Under the pieces are notes generated by a model. That model did not search any database. It worked only from the letters and a program-made list of their open reading frames with translations, and had not been told where the DNA came from. 23,480 bases of DNA from Brucellaceae bacterium. Lineage in GTDB: Bacteria; Pseudomonadota; Alphaproteobacteria; Rhizobiales; Rhizobiaceae. Positions 15,175 to 23,480 of this stretch are shown one piece after another. Location: contig JAIRVW010000339.1 in NCBI GenBank assembly GCA_031253705.1, forward strand, positions 1 to 23,480. Reading direction: 5' to 3'. The stretch's first letter is position 1. Each line of letters starts with the position of its first letter. The position numbers and the translations under genes were made by a program.

Positions 15175-17367
15175 GTGCATAAAATCGGTATTTTCTTCTG
15201 GTGGCTGCTCTCGGCAGCCTGTGTGCTGTTACTCACTTTCACGCCGATTAATCTGGCGACACAGCTGACACTGGGCATCAGTGTGCTGATTGTCATGGCC
15301 GTGTTTAAGCATTTCCGCGTCGGCGGTAACTGGCGGCTGGTCGTACTGGCAATCGGTACGTCAATTGTGTTGCGCTATGTCTATTGGCGCACAACGCAGA
15401 CCATCCCGCCTGTCAGTCAGCTGCAAAACTTCATTCCGGGGATTATTCTGTATCTTGCGGAAATGTACAGCGTCATGATGCTGGCGCTTTCGATGTTTGT
15501 TGTGTCGTTTCCGCGCGTGTCACCTGCCCCTGTTATCCTGCGGGCAGAGGAAATGCCCGCGGTCGATGTGTTCATTCCGACCTATAATGAAGATGCCGGT
15601 CTGCTCGCCAATACGCTGGGCGCAGCGGTGAATATGGATTACCCCGCCGATAAACTGACCATTTGGCTGCTGGATGACGGCGGTACGGATCAGAAATGCA
15701 ATTCCGCCAATTTGCTGGAAAGCCGCAGAGCAACCGAACGCCGTGCAGAATTGCAGGCGCTATGTGCGGATTTCGGCGTCAATTACCTGACCCGTGCCCG
15801 TAATGAGCACGCAAAAGCCGGTAACCTCAACAATGGCCTTGCCCATTCCAAAGGTCAGCTGGTTGCTGTTTTTGATGCTGATCACGCGCCTGCACGTAAT
15901 TTTCTGACAGAAACCGTCGGCTATTTCCGCGATAATGCCAAATTATTTCTGGTGCAGACCCCGCATTTCTTCATCAATCCTGACCCCGTTGAACGGAATT
16001 TACGCACATTCAACCAGATGCCGAGCGAGAACGAAATGTTCTACGGCATGATCCAGCGCGGGCTGGATAAATGGAATGCTGCATTCTTCTGCGGTTCTGC
16101 CGCCTTGCTCAGTCGTGAAGCGCTGGCGACAACCAACGGTTTCAGCGGTGTCAGCATTACGGAAGACTGCGAAACGGCGGTTAACCTGCACGCACAAGGC
16201 TGGGACAGTGTCTATATTGACCGTCCGCTGATTGCCGGTCTGCAACCGGCGACATTTGCCAGTTTTATCGGCCAGCGCAGCCGCTGGGCGCAGGGCATGA
16301 TGCAGATCCTGCGGTTCCGCTTTCCGCCTCTGATGGCAGGGTTAAGCCTGCCGCAGCGCCTGTGCTATATGTCCTCGACATTGTTCTGGCTGTTTCCTTT
16401 TGCGCGCATGACATTCCTCGTCGCGCCGCTGTTTTATCTGTTCTTTGATCTGCAGATTTTCGTGGCTTCCGGCGGGGAGTTTCTGGCCTATACGCTGATC
16501 TATCTCTGCGTAAACCTGATGCTGCAGAATTATCTCTACGGTTCTTATCGCTGGCCGTGGATTTCCGAGCTCTATGAATATGTGCAGTCGGTTCATTTGC
16601 TGCCTGCGATTATTTCGGTCATTCTCAATCCGCGCAAACCGACTTTCAACGTAACAGCAAAAGACGAATCCATTCTTGTCGCCCGTCTTTCGGAAATTGC
16701 CCGTCCGTTTTTTATCATTTTTATCATTCTGGTTCTGGCGCTTCTGATCGCTGCCTATCGCATCTATACAGAGCCTTATAAGGCCGATGTTTTGCTGGTT
16801 GTCGGCGGCTGGACATTGCTCAATCTGATTATGGCAGGTTGTGCGCTGGGTGTTGTCTCCGAGCGCGGCGAACGCTCCTCATCCGTGCGCGTTAAAGTCA
16901 CCCGCCGCTGTGAAGTCCTGATTGACGGCCAGTGGCATACCGCCACCATTGATGATGTCTCCGCTAATGGTATGCATCTGATGATCTATGCCGGAGATAT
17001 TGCAGCACTCAATATCGGCAGTGAAATCTCCGCCCGCTTCATCACACTTGCAGACGAACAAAGCGGCGATCTGCCGGTTGAAATCCGTAATGTTGCGCGT
17101 GAAGGCGACCTGATCTCTGTCGGCTGTCTGTATAAGCCCAGCAAAGCCGCGCATCACCGGCTGGTTGCCGATCTGATTTTTGCCAATGCCGGACGCTGGG
17201 GAGAAATGCAGCGGGAACGCCGCACCAATCCGGGCGTGCTGCGGGCAACATTATGGTTCTTCAGTCTGTCGCTCTATCAGACCGGTCGCGGACTGGCCTA
17301 TTTCCTCGGTCTGAAACAATATTCGGCTAAGCTGAAAGAAAAATCCGGCAAAGGGGAGAAAACATGA
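15175..17367 (+). CDS. bcsA: Cellulose synthase catalytic subunit with PilZ domain
   Basis: BcsA polymerises UDP-glucose into beta-1,4-glucan and pushes the chain through the inner membrane. The 730-residue length matches agrobacterial CelA. Four N-terminal helices lie before residue 112. The GT2 domain shows DDG (167-169), DAD (234-236), FFCGS (304-308), TED (329-331) and the QRSRW acceptor motif (367-371), all intact, so it should be active. Further helices lie at about 398-560. A C-terminal PilZ domain (about 563-680) has the DVSANG box (594-599), but the paired arginines are spaced R-x4-R (567, 572) instead of the usual R-x3-R. Activation by cyclic di-GMP is expected for the family. The start is a GTG with AGGAGG (15164-15169) five bases before it. 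It overlaps bcsB by four bases. Confidence 0.96.
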   Translation: MHKIGIFFWWLLSAACVLLLTFTPINLATQLTLGISVLIVMAVFKHFRVGGNWRLVVLAIGTSIVLRYVYWRTTQTIPPVSQLQNFIPGIILYLAEMYSVMMLALSMFVVSFPRVSPAPVILRAEEMPAVDVFIPTYNEDAGLLANTLGAAVNMDYPADKLTIWLLDDGGTDQKCNSANLLESRRATERRAELQALCADFGVNYLTRARNEHAKAGNLNNGLAHSKGQLVAVFDADHAPARNFLTETVGYFRDNAKLFLVQTPHFFINPDPVERNLRTFNQMPSENEMFYGMIQRGLDKWNAAFFCGSAALLSREALATTNGFSGVSITEDCETAVNLHAQGWDSVYIDRPLIAGLQPATFASFIGQRSRWAQGMMQILRFRFPPLMAGLSLPQRLCYMSSTLFWLFPFARMTFLVAPLFYLFFDLQIFVASGGEFLAYTLIYLCVNLMLQNYLYGSYRWPWISELYEYVQSVHLLPAIISVILNPRKPTFNVTAKDESILVARLSEIARPFFIIFIILVLALLIAAYRIYTEPYKADVLLVVGGWTLLNLIMAGCALGVVSERGERSSSVRVKVTRRCEVLIDGQWHTATIDDVSANGMHLMIYAGDIAALNIGSEISARFITLADEQSGDLPVEIRNVAREGDLISVGCLYKPSKAAHHRLVADLIFANAGRWGEMQRERRTNPGVLRATLWFFSLSLYQTGRGLAYFLGLKQYSAKLKEKSGKGEKT

Positions 17368-19808
17368 CACTGCTCTCCGCCTCTGTCCTGCCTGCCCGCC
17401 GCTCTCTCTTCGCCGCCCTGTGCCTGTTATGTTTGTCCGGCACTGCACTGGCACAGGCCGACGCACCAAAACCTTTTGATATGGCACCGGAAACCGGCAC
17501 GACCGCAAAACCGGCAGACACCGTACCTGCGCAAACGGCTCCGATGAACCAGCCGGTACCGGCCAGCACGCCTGCACCGACACAGACAAAATTACCGTGG
17601 CGGCGTTATATTGTTCCTGCGGAGAGCCTGACGCTGAACGGAGAGCAATATCAGCGAAGCTGGAATATTGCACTGACCGAAGAAGAAGCACGGGCACCGG
17701 CACAACTTAATCTGGGCTATCAGAGTGCCATTCTCGTTGCGCCGGAAAGCTCGGATTTCATTGTCAGCATCAATAATGCCGAGTTGCTGCAGCAACCGAT
17801 CCGCTCCGCCGATCAGATGTCGGAAGTGATGGTCGATATTCCTGCCGGTCTGTTACAAACCGGCGCCAATACGCTGACCATCCGTGCACAGCAGCGTCAT
17901 CGGACTGACTGCACGATTGAATCCACCTATGAATTATGGACCAATATTGATCCGGCAAAAACCTATTTCGCCTTTGATTTCAATCGCGAAGCAAATGGCA
18001 CACAGCCGCAGCACGGACGTTTTACCAGTGGCGAGGATATTATTGCCATCGGTGTGAATGCCAAAGGCAATACGCAGTTTAATATCATCGCACCGGCACT
18101 GGGCAACGGCGAGCACGGCATCAGCCTGCTGGATCTGTCACAAGCGCTGGCAATTCTGGGTGGGATGCCGAACCAGAGTTTTTCCGTCGAAAAATCACTT
18201 GATCCAGCACTCATCCATACGGACGGCGCTCATTCCGGTGAACTGACCGTGCTGGTCGGCACACAGACAGAACTCGCTGATGTTTTCGACACGCTGCATA
18301 TTACCGGCAATGATGCCGGTCACAGTGCAGGTTCCATGCATTTTGTTGCCAATGCGCAGACCGGCGAACAATTTCTGCTGATATCCGGTGAAAACTGGCG
18401 CGAGATCAACAGGAACATTGACCGTCTGGTGGCCATGACAGAGCGTCCGGCTAATACATTGCGCAGCTCCCTGCAAACCCAGAACTGGAACCTGCCGGAT
18501 GCACAGGTTCTGCGCGGTGCGAGAACGCTGTCCTTTGCGGAACTGGGCATTGCAACGCAGCAATTCAGCGGTCGCCGGTTGCGCAATCAGTTTACTTTCG
18601 CTGTGCCGCCGGATTTCTATGCCAATGCCTATGGTACGGCAACGGTTCTGCTGGATGCCGCCTATTCCGCAGAAGTACTGCCGGGCAGCCATATTGATAT
18701 TTATGTCAACGGCAATATTGCCACGACAATTCCGATCACCAATACCGGCGGCGGCGTGATGAAACAGCTGCCGATCCGTGTTGAAATGCGTCATTTCCGG
18801 CCCGGACTGAATGTGGTGACCATTGAGGCCGCGCTCATGACCGAGACGGATACGTTCTGTGCAACCGGCACGGCATCATCAGAAATGCCGCGTTTTGCGT
18901 TGTTTGACACGTCCAAATTCAGCATGCCGGATTTCGGCCGCATCGGGCAGACGCCTAATCTCGCGGCCTTGGCTGGTATGGCTTATCCCTATACTTATAC
19001 CACAGACGAACTGGCGCTCGTCGCCAATCTCGGCGATTACAATGTGCTGTCGGCCTCAGCCACCCTTATGGGTAATCTCGCAATCGCCGCAGGGCGCCCG
19101 CTGAAAATGAAGCCGGTACAGTCTGAAAATGATCTGAAATCCGGCAATGCGCTTTTTGTCAGCCCGATTACCAATCTGCCGGATATGGTGCTGGCACAGA
19201 CGGGCATTAATCCCAGGGCCAAAGCTGTATGGAGTGATGATGACGCTCTGTCACCTTCACAAGCGTCCTCACGGAATAATGTCAATTTCACCCTGAACCA
19301 ATGGCAGGAGCAACTGCAAACCGGCTGGTACGGCTGGCTGCAAAATACCTATAACAATTTGATTGAGGCCATCAGCGCTTCGGACAGCCTGCGACTTTTT
19401 CCGGGCAAAGATACGCAATTTATCCCGTCCAAAGATGTTTCCGTGCTCGCGGCACAAGGTGCCAGTCCTGCAAAAACAGGCGCATGGACAATTGTGACGG
19501 CACCGGATGCCATTATGCTGCGGCAGGGTGCGGAGCGCCTGACACACCAGACCAGCTGGAGCAAGATCGACGGACGACTTGCCGCCTATAATCGTGAGAA
19601 ACAGGCGGTTGAAACCTTGCCCGTACAGAATATTGAATTTTTGACAACACAGCCTCTGTCATTTTCCAATATACGCCTGATTACAACCAACTGGTTGTCC
19701 AGCAATGCCCTGTCCTATGTTGTGGCTTTGCTGGTAGCGCTGGTTGCGCTCGGCCTGTCCACCTCTTTGCTGCTTTCACGTTTCGGGAGACGGGACGATG
19801 AAAACTAG
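17364..19808 (+). CDS. bcsB: Cellulose synthase periplasmic subunit BcsB
   Basis: BcsB guides the growing glucan through the periplasm and is needed for BcsA activity through its C-terminal membrane anchor. The 814-residue protein has a signal peptide (1-30, cut after GTALA), a Pro/Thr/Ala-rich stretch (31-75), then a long beta-rich region with repeated carbohydrate-binding and flavodoxin-like modules (for example QRSWNIALTEEEA, QHRTDCTIESTYELWTNIDP, SHIDIYVNGNI). A single helix at about 783-806 ends in SRFGRRDDEN, which places the C-terminus in the cytoplasm. The ATG overlaps bcsA (ATGA) and AGGGGAG (17352-17358) precedes it. Its end overlaps bcsZ by 11 bases, so BcsA and BcsB are probably made in equal amounts. 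Confidence 0.95.
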   Translation: MTLLSASVLPARRSLFAALCLLCLSGTALAQADAPKPFDMAPETGTTAKPADTVPAQTAPMNQPVPASTPAPTQTKLPWRRYIVPAESLTLNGEQYQRSWNIALTEEEARAPAQLNLGYQSAILVAPESSDFIVSINNAELLQQPIRSADQMSEVMVDIPAGLLQTGANTLTIRAQQRHRTDCTIESTYELWTNIDPAKTYFAFDFNREANGTQPQHGRFTSGEDIIAIGVNAKGNTQFNIIAPALGNGEHGISLLDLSQALAILGGMPNQSFSVEKSLDPALIHTDGAHSGELTVLVGTQTELADVFDTLHITGNDAGHSAGSMHFVANAQTGEQFLLISGENWREINRNIDRLVAMTERPANTLRSSLQTQNWNLPDAQVLRGARTLSFAELGIATQQFSGRRLRNQFTFAVPPDFYANAYGTATVLLDAAYSAEVLPGSHIDIYVNGNIATTIPITNTGGGVMKQLPIRVEMRHFRPGLNVVTIEAALMTETDTFCATGTASSEMPRFALFDTSKFSMPDFGRIGQTPNLAALAGMAYPYTYTTDELALVANLGDYNVLSASATLMGNLAIAAGRPLKMKPVQSENDLKSGNALFVSPITNLPDMVLAQTGINPRAKAVWSDDDALSPSQASSRNNVNFTLNQWQEQLQTGWYGWLQNTYNNLIEAISASDSLRLFPGKDTQFIPSKDVSVLAAQGASPAKTGAWTIVTAPDAIMLRQGAERLTHQTSWSKIDGRLAAYNREKQAVETLPVQNIEFLTTQPLSFSNIRLITTNWLSSNALSYVVALLVALVALGLSTSLLLSRFGRRDDEN

Positions 19809-20880
19809 ACAGATCACTCAAAGGTTTCTTGCCTGTGCACTGGCTGTTTTTATGGCCGGTGCTTTTGTGCCGGATACACAGGCACAAACAGCAATGGCAA
19901 CAAACACACCAATGATCAGCGCTGCAGACTGGAACGCCTATAGTGAGAAGTTCCTCACCAAAGAAGGTCGTATTACCGACGATGCCAATGGCAATATCAG
20001 CCATAGCGAAGGTCAGGGTTACGGCTTGCTGCTCGCTTATATGGCGGATCGTCCCGCAGATTTTGAGCTGATCTGGAGTTTTACCCGCACAGAAATGCTG
20101 ATCCGCAATGATGGCCTGTCAGTCTGGAAATGGGATCCGGCCGTTCGCCCGCATATTACCGACACCAATAATGCCTCAGACGGGGATATTCTGATTGCCT
20201 ATGCACTGGCACTGGCAGCGCAAAAATGGAGCAATGCGGATTATCGCAACAGTGCCGCCACCATTGCCGCCAGCCTGCTGAAAAAACAAGTCACCAGACA
20301 CAATGACGACACTATTCTGCTGCCTGCCATTCGCGGATTTTCTGCCAAAGAACGCGCAGACGGCCCCGTTATCAACCTGTCCTACTGGGTCTTTGAAGCT
20401 TTGCCGGTGATGAATGAGCTTGCCCCTTCGCCCGCATGGGCTGAACTGGCGGAGAGCGGTACGCGGCTTCTCGAAAAGAGCCGTTTTGGCACTGCACAAT
20501 TACCGTCGGACTGGATCAGCCTGTACGGGAATTCTGAACCGGCTCAGAATTTTACGCCTGAATTCGGCTATAATAACCTGCGGATCGTGTTATATCTTTC
20601 CCGTGCAGGATTGGGAAAACAAGAGATTACACAGCAACTTGCAAAAGCCATGACCGGAGAAAACGGCAATATTCATCTGGTGAATGTCACAACCGGAGCG
20701 ACAATCACATCGCTCAGCGAGGCGGGATATCGCATTATTCCGCAGCTGGCAGCCTGTATCGCTAATGGCACAAAATTATCTCAGGATGTAAGCCGCTTCA
20801 CACCGACACAATATTATCCGTCGACCCTGCATCTGCTGGCACTGGCTTATACTGCACAAAATCATCCGGAGTGCCTATGA
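19798..20880 (+). CDS. bcsZ: Periplasmic endo-beta-1,4-glucanase BcsZ (GH8)
   Basis: This is the cellulase that accompanies bacterial cellulose synthesis and trims or edits the nascent glucan. The 360-residue protein has a signal peptide (about 1-29, cut near TQAQ), then a GH8 domain. SHSEGQGYGLLLA places the catalytic acid at Glu71, and NNASDGDILIAYAL (127-130) supplies the conserved aspartates; DGLSVWKWDP and the late RFTPTQYYPSTLHLLALA stretch are also typical. The start is the ATG at 19798 inside the end of bcsB, because it gives an intact signal peptide and follows GGGAGACGGGACG; earlier in-frame codons would add bcsB-derived sequence. The stop overlaps the TPR gene by four bases. Confidence 0.94.
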   Translation: MKTRQITQRFLACALAVFMAGAFVPDTQAQTAMATNTPMISAADWNAYSEKFLTKEGRITDDANGNISHSEGQGYGLLLAYMADRPADFELIWSFTRTEMLIRNDGLSVWKWDPAVRPHITDTNNASDGDILIAYALALAAQKWSNADYRNSAATIAASLLKKQVTRHNDDTILLPAIRGFSAKERADGPVINLSYWVFEALPVMNELAPSPAWAELAESGTRLLEKSRFGTAQLPSDWISLYGNSEPAQNFTPEFGYNNLRIVLYLSRAGLGKQEITQQLAKAMTGENGNIHLVNVTTGATITSLSEAGYRIIPQLAACIANGTKLSQDVSRFTPTQYYPSTLHLLALAYTAQNHPECL

Positions 20881-22994
20881 AAAAGCTATTTATCATAGTG
20901 CTTTTGGCCTCCACCGCCGGTGCAGGCATGTATGTCTATTCCAACCGCACAGGCAGTGCACCGGATATGCACGCCATTTCCGGCAGCGGCATGTTGCCTG
21001 TCTCTGCCTCTGCACAACAACGTAGCACACAGGCAGGACAGACAAATCTGTCTCAAGACAGCATGCCGGAGGTTGACGAAAGCGCTTTGCGCTATTTTGC
21101 CCTGAAGGGCGATAAAGTCCGGCTGCAGGCGGAAATTGAACGGCTGAAAGCGCTTTATCCGTACTGGACACCACCGGAAAATCCGCTGGCTCCGGTGCAA
21201 ATCCGCGATACAAAGCTCGATCAGATGTGGAAGCTCTTTGCAGACGGGCAATATGCCGAGCTGCGTAAAGCCATTGCCACGCGCAAATTGCAGGAACCGG
21301 AATGGATTGCACCGGTCGATCTGCTGACCAAACTTAATCTTGCGGAAGCCCGCCAGAGGCTGATCAACGCCTCTGACAATAAACAATATGACATGGTGGT
21401 CAGTCTGGCCGCCCAGTCCCCGCAGCTTCTCACCTGCGATGAGGTGGATGTGTTGTGGCGGCTATCTGAAGCCTTTGCCAAGCAGGATAAAGCCGACCGC
21501 GCCCGCGACGGTTATCTCTATATTCTGAAAAACTGCACTAAACCGGAAGAACGGCTGGTCACCGTGCAGAAAGCCCTGAGCAATCTGCCTTACGAGCAGG
21601 CACAACAGGTGCTGGCACAGCAAAAAACCGGTGCGGACGGCAAAGGTGAGTTTACCGCGATCAATGAGGAAATCTCCCGCCATTTTGTGGCAAATGCTGC
21701 GGAAAATCCTGAACTGAAAATCGACAATTCCTATCTCTCCGCACTGGCCGCAATTGCACAGGAAAACGGCAATGCAGCGGATGCGGAAATGCTCGGCTGG
21801 TATTATCTGCGCCGGAATGATCTCTCCGCAGCGGAAAAATGGTTTCTGCAGGCAAAAACCAAAGATGACAGTGTAACGGTCTCGCAAGGTCTGGCTCTGA
21901 TCCTCAACGGTCGCGGAGATTTTGCGCAGGCTGAAAATACAATGTATCCGTGGCGCGATCAGTCACCGGAAGCTGCTGCAGTCTATTTTGCAGCAACGGC
22001 CAATTTGCTGGCCAGCGATCCGCCTGCACGTATGCCTGCAACAATTGCACAAGACGTGATGAGCCGCATTGCTGCGACGGTTCTCGCGGCAAAAAATGTC
22101 AGTACCGCAGAGCAACTGGGCTGGTATGCCCGTGCAATGGGGCAGAACCCGACAGCCATTCAGTGGTTTCAGACTGCACTTTCATGGGACAATTCCAGCG
22201 AGCCTTCGGCCTATGGTCTGGGAGTGAGCCTGTTTACAACCGGTGACAAAGCCGGACTGGAGCAGGTCAAACGTGTCTGGAGCACACATTCGCAGCGTAT
22301 TGCCGACATCGGCACTGTGCGGGATAGATACAGCCGCACGACTGTGCCGCAAGCGACCATCCCTGCCGGTACAGTGGTTCAAAACACGATGCTCCAGCCG
22401 CAATATGACGACAGGCCGGTACGGCAAAAACCGGCACCACGTCCGCGCGCTGCCCCGGCAACAAATACCGGCAATACTGCGCGTAATTGCCGTCAGACCG
22501 TGGAGGGCCCTGTGCCAACCGGCGGTAATGCCGTTGCCCATGGCTGGTGCCTGATGGAACTGAACCGTCCGCTGGAAGCGGTCAAAAGCTTTGAATCCGC
22601 CCTGAATACCGGCTCGGCGCAGGATCGCTCCGAGGCAGCTTACGGACAGAGCCTTGCCTATCTCCGTGTTGGTCTGGTTGATAAAGCCGCAGTATCAGCA
22701 ATCAAAGCGCCAATGAGTGATGCACGGCAAAAGGAATTGCGCGTTGCTATTCTTTCCGATCGTGCTGTGGCTGCCTATCAGGCCGGACAATTCCGTGAGA
22801 CCCTGTTTATTTTGCAGCAACGCTCCCAGCTTGCACCACCGCGCAAGGATCTGATGTCTTTGCAGGCGGCCTCCTATCTCAAATTGCGCCGCTATGATGA
22901 TGCCCGCGTCATTTATGAGGCACTGGCTGCCACCGGCGACCGTGAGGGTATTCGCGGCATGGCTGCCATCAGGGATATTCAGGGCTTTAACTGA
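20877..22994 (+). CDS. Anchored TPR protein of the cellulose operon (BcsK / BcsC N-terminal type)
   Basis: This 705-residue protein begins with a membrane anchor or uncut signal (MKKLFIIVLLASTAGAGMYV). It is otherwise largely alpha-helical with degenerate tetratricopeptide-like repeats, for example at about 297-328 (NGNAADAEMLGWYYLRRNDL), 408-436 and 553-580. A basic, Pro-rich linker (about 485-537) splits the repeat array and is followed by two cysteines (538, 558). It has the position of BcsC but only the TPR half; no outer-membrane beta-barrel follows. The ATG overlaps the bcsZ stop (ATGA); a GTG two codons earlier is not needed. It may scaffold the periplasmic part of the synthase. The name BcsK is used for such proteins in rhizobial operons, as I recall it, so no symbol is given. 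Confidence 0.8.
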   Translation: MKKLFIIVLLASTAGAGMYVYSNRTGSAPDMHAISGSGMLPVSASAQQRSTQAGQTNLSQDSMPEVDESALRYFALKGDKVRLQAEIERLKALYPYWTPPENPLAPVQIRDTKLDQMWKLFADGQYAELRKAIATRKLQEPEWIAPVDLLTKLNLAEARQRLINASDNKQYDMVVSLAAQSPQLLTCDEVDVLWRLSEAFAKQDKADRARDGYLYILKNCTKPEERLVTVQKALSNLPYEQAQQVLAQQKTGADGKGEFTAINEEISRHFVANAAENPELKIDNSYLSALAAIAQENGNAADAEMLGWYYLRRNDLSAAEKWFLQAKTKDDSVTVSQGLALILNGRGDFAQAENTMYPWRDQSPEAAAVYFAATANLLASDPPARMPATIAQDVMSRIAATVLAAKNVSTAEQLGWYARAMGQNPTAIQWFQTALSWDNSSEPSAYGLGVSLFTTGDKAGLEQVKRVWSTHSQRIADIGTVRDRYSRTTVPQATIPAGTVVQNTMLQPQYDDRPVRQKPAPRPRAAPATNTGNTARNCRQTVEGPVPTGGNAVAHGWCLMELNRPLEAVKSFESALNTGSAQDRSEAAYGQSLAYLRVGLVDKAAVSAIKAPMSDARQKELRVAILSDRAVAAYQAGQFRETLFILQQRSQLAPPRKDLMSLQAASYLKLRRYDDARVIYEALAATGDREGIRGMAAIRDIQGFN

Positions 22995-23008
22995 TTGTTC
23001 TTACACAT

Positions 23009-23033
23009 TGAAACGGCATTCTATGCCGTTTCA
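23009..23033 (+). terminator. 11-bp hairpin after the cellulose operon
   Basis: TGAAACGGCAT (23009-23019) is perfectly complementary to ATGCCGTTTCA (23023-23033) around a three-base loop, 14 bases after the TPR-gene stop. There is no long T run after it (GAAAAGA), so termination may depend on other factors. Confidence 0.65.
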
Positions 23034-23105
23034 GAAAAGACTGATTAGATAATTTATTAATCATTCTTCGTTAACCATAAAGCTTAACAGAGATCTGTCC
23101 GGCTT
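23034..23105 (+). promoter_or_regulatory. AT-rich leader of the adhesin gene with TTAACCATAAA
   Basis: This leader of about 70 bases holds TTAA at 23057-23060, TTAACCATAAA at 23071-23081 and TTAAC at 23084-23088, all within 50 bases of the probable ATG at 23106. A closely similar arrangement lies at 13761-13783. The promoter itself cannot be fixed by eye. Confidence 0.35.
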
Positions 23106-23480
23106 ATGATGGTTATCAAACGCACCCGAGAAAAATACAGCACATATACGGCGCTTTGTCTCAGCGCCGCTTGTCTGCTATCGGGTATGAATGCCGCCCG
23201 CAGTGCTGAACCGTTTCAGATTTTAGATACCGATCTTGCAACTGCCAAATCATCAGCACCTGCCAGTCCGATGCCGTTTCAAATGCTGGCCAGCGATGTT
23301 GCAAGCGGCAAAACCACAATTTATCAGGGCACAGACTCCGCCGGTAATGCCGAAATCACCAATAATACGGATGAAGCACTGTATTTTAACGATCAAAGCA
23401 CTGCCTCTTCCGCCACAATCATCAATAATACCGGCGGCACCACAGTTTTTAACGACCAGTCCACTGCAGCCAGTGCTTTC
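23106..23480 (+). CDS. Secreted repeat protein, likely autotransporter adhesin, 5' part
   Basis: The frame is open for 125 codons to the end of the window. A basic N-terminus (MMVIKRTREKYSTYT) and hydrophobic core lead to a probable signal-peptide cut near NAARSA (about residue 35). From about residue 75 the protein becomes repetitive: three units share a pattern of F-N-D-Q-S-T-A, then A-x-I-x-N-N-T, then F, with about 21 residues per unit. This Ser/Thr/Asn-rich, Lys-poor pattern is typical of beta-helical passenger domains of type V autotransporter adhesins; the C-terminal barrel would lie outside the window. The start may be 23106 or the next codon, as no strong ribosome-binding site is visible. 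Its place after the cellulose genes suggests a role in surface attachment. Confidence 0.7.
   Translation, partial: MMVIKRTREKYSTYTALCLSAACLLSGMNAARSAEPFQILDTDLATAKSSAPASPMPFQMLASDVASGKTTIYQGTDSAGNAEITNNTDEALYFNDQSTASSATIINNTGGTTVFNDQSTAASAF

Noticed and set aside
19744..19797. Upstream extension of bcsZ
   Set aside because: The extra residues are read from the bcsB C-terminal anchor region in another frame and would displace the clear signal peptide starting at 19798.
1..23480. Insertion sequences, integrase, tRNA-flanked att sites, CRISPR arrays
   Set aside because: No transposase or integrase reading frame, no tRNA-like cloverleaf and no regularly spaced direct repeats were seen. The gene order is operon-like throughout, so there is no sign of a mobile island.

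Overview
The window reads as a chromosomal segment of an alphaproteobacterium, most likely order Hyphomicrobiales and perhaps Brucellaceae-like. This is inferred from the bcsN-bcsA-bcsB-bcsZ-TPR cellulose operon layout, the protein style and the TTAACCATAAA-type intergenic words; no rRNA or tRNA gene is present to confirm it. I see no insertion sequence, CRISPR array, tRNA or prophage gene. The window holds 17 protein genes. The first and last run off the ends.

Region 1 (1-4448, + strand): the 3' end of a creatininase-family amidohydrolase, then a tightly overlapping peptide-type ABC importer (two permeases and one ATPase polypeptide with two nucleotide-binding domains), closed by a 13-bp hairpin. 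A lone three-helix membrane protein with a probable TTG start follows. It is separated from the convergent next region by a second 13-bp hairpin that can act as a terminator on both strands.

Region 2 (4497-13667): a second, unrelated-looking peptide importer on the - strand, under a divergent LysR regulator (12732-13667, +). In transcription order it holds a leaderless class A beta-lactamase-fold hydrolase, a secreted family-5 solute-binding protein, two permeases, two separate ATPases, and an unusual fusion of a YkuD L,D-transpeptidase-fold domain with an M14 aspartoacylase/desuccinylase-type zinc hydrolase. Neither enzyme has a signal peptide, so both should act in the cytoplasm on what the transporter brings in. 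My best reading is an inducible import-and-dismantle system for peptides with D-amino acids or unusual bonds, such as peptidoglycan stem peptides. This is inference and is the most interesting part of the window. Two hairpins between the binding-protein gene and the permease genes probably set unequal expression.

Region 3 (13668-22994, + strand): a 330-bp regulatory stretch (a hairpin with a T6 run, a 20-bp dyad, a CtrA-like TTAA pair), then a cellulose operon: lipoprotein BcsN, synthase BcsA with a PilZ domain, BcsB, endoglucanase BcsZ and an anchored TPR protein. Genes from bcsA on overlap or nearly touch. No BcsC beta-barrel is encoded here.

Region 4 (22995-23480): a terminator-like hairpin, AT-rich DNA with TTAACCATAAA, and the start of a secreted protein with roughly 21-residue F-N-D-Q-S-T-A repeats, typical of beta-helical autotransporter adhesins. 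Cellulose and this adhesin would both serve surface attachment.
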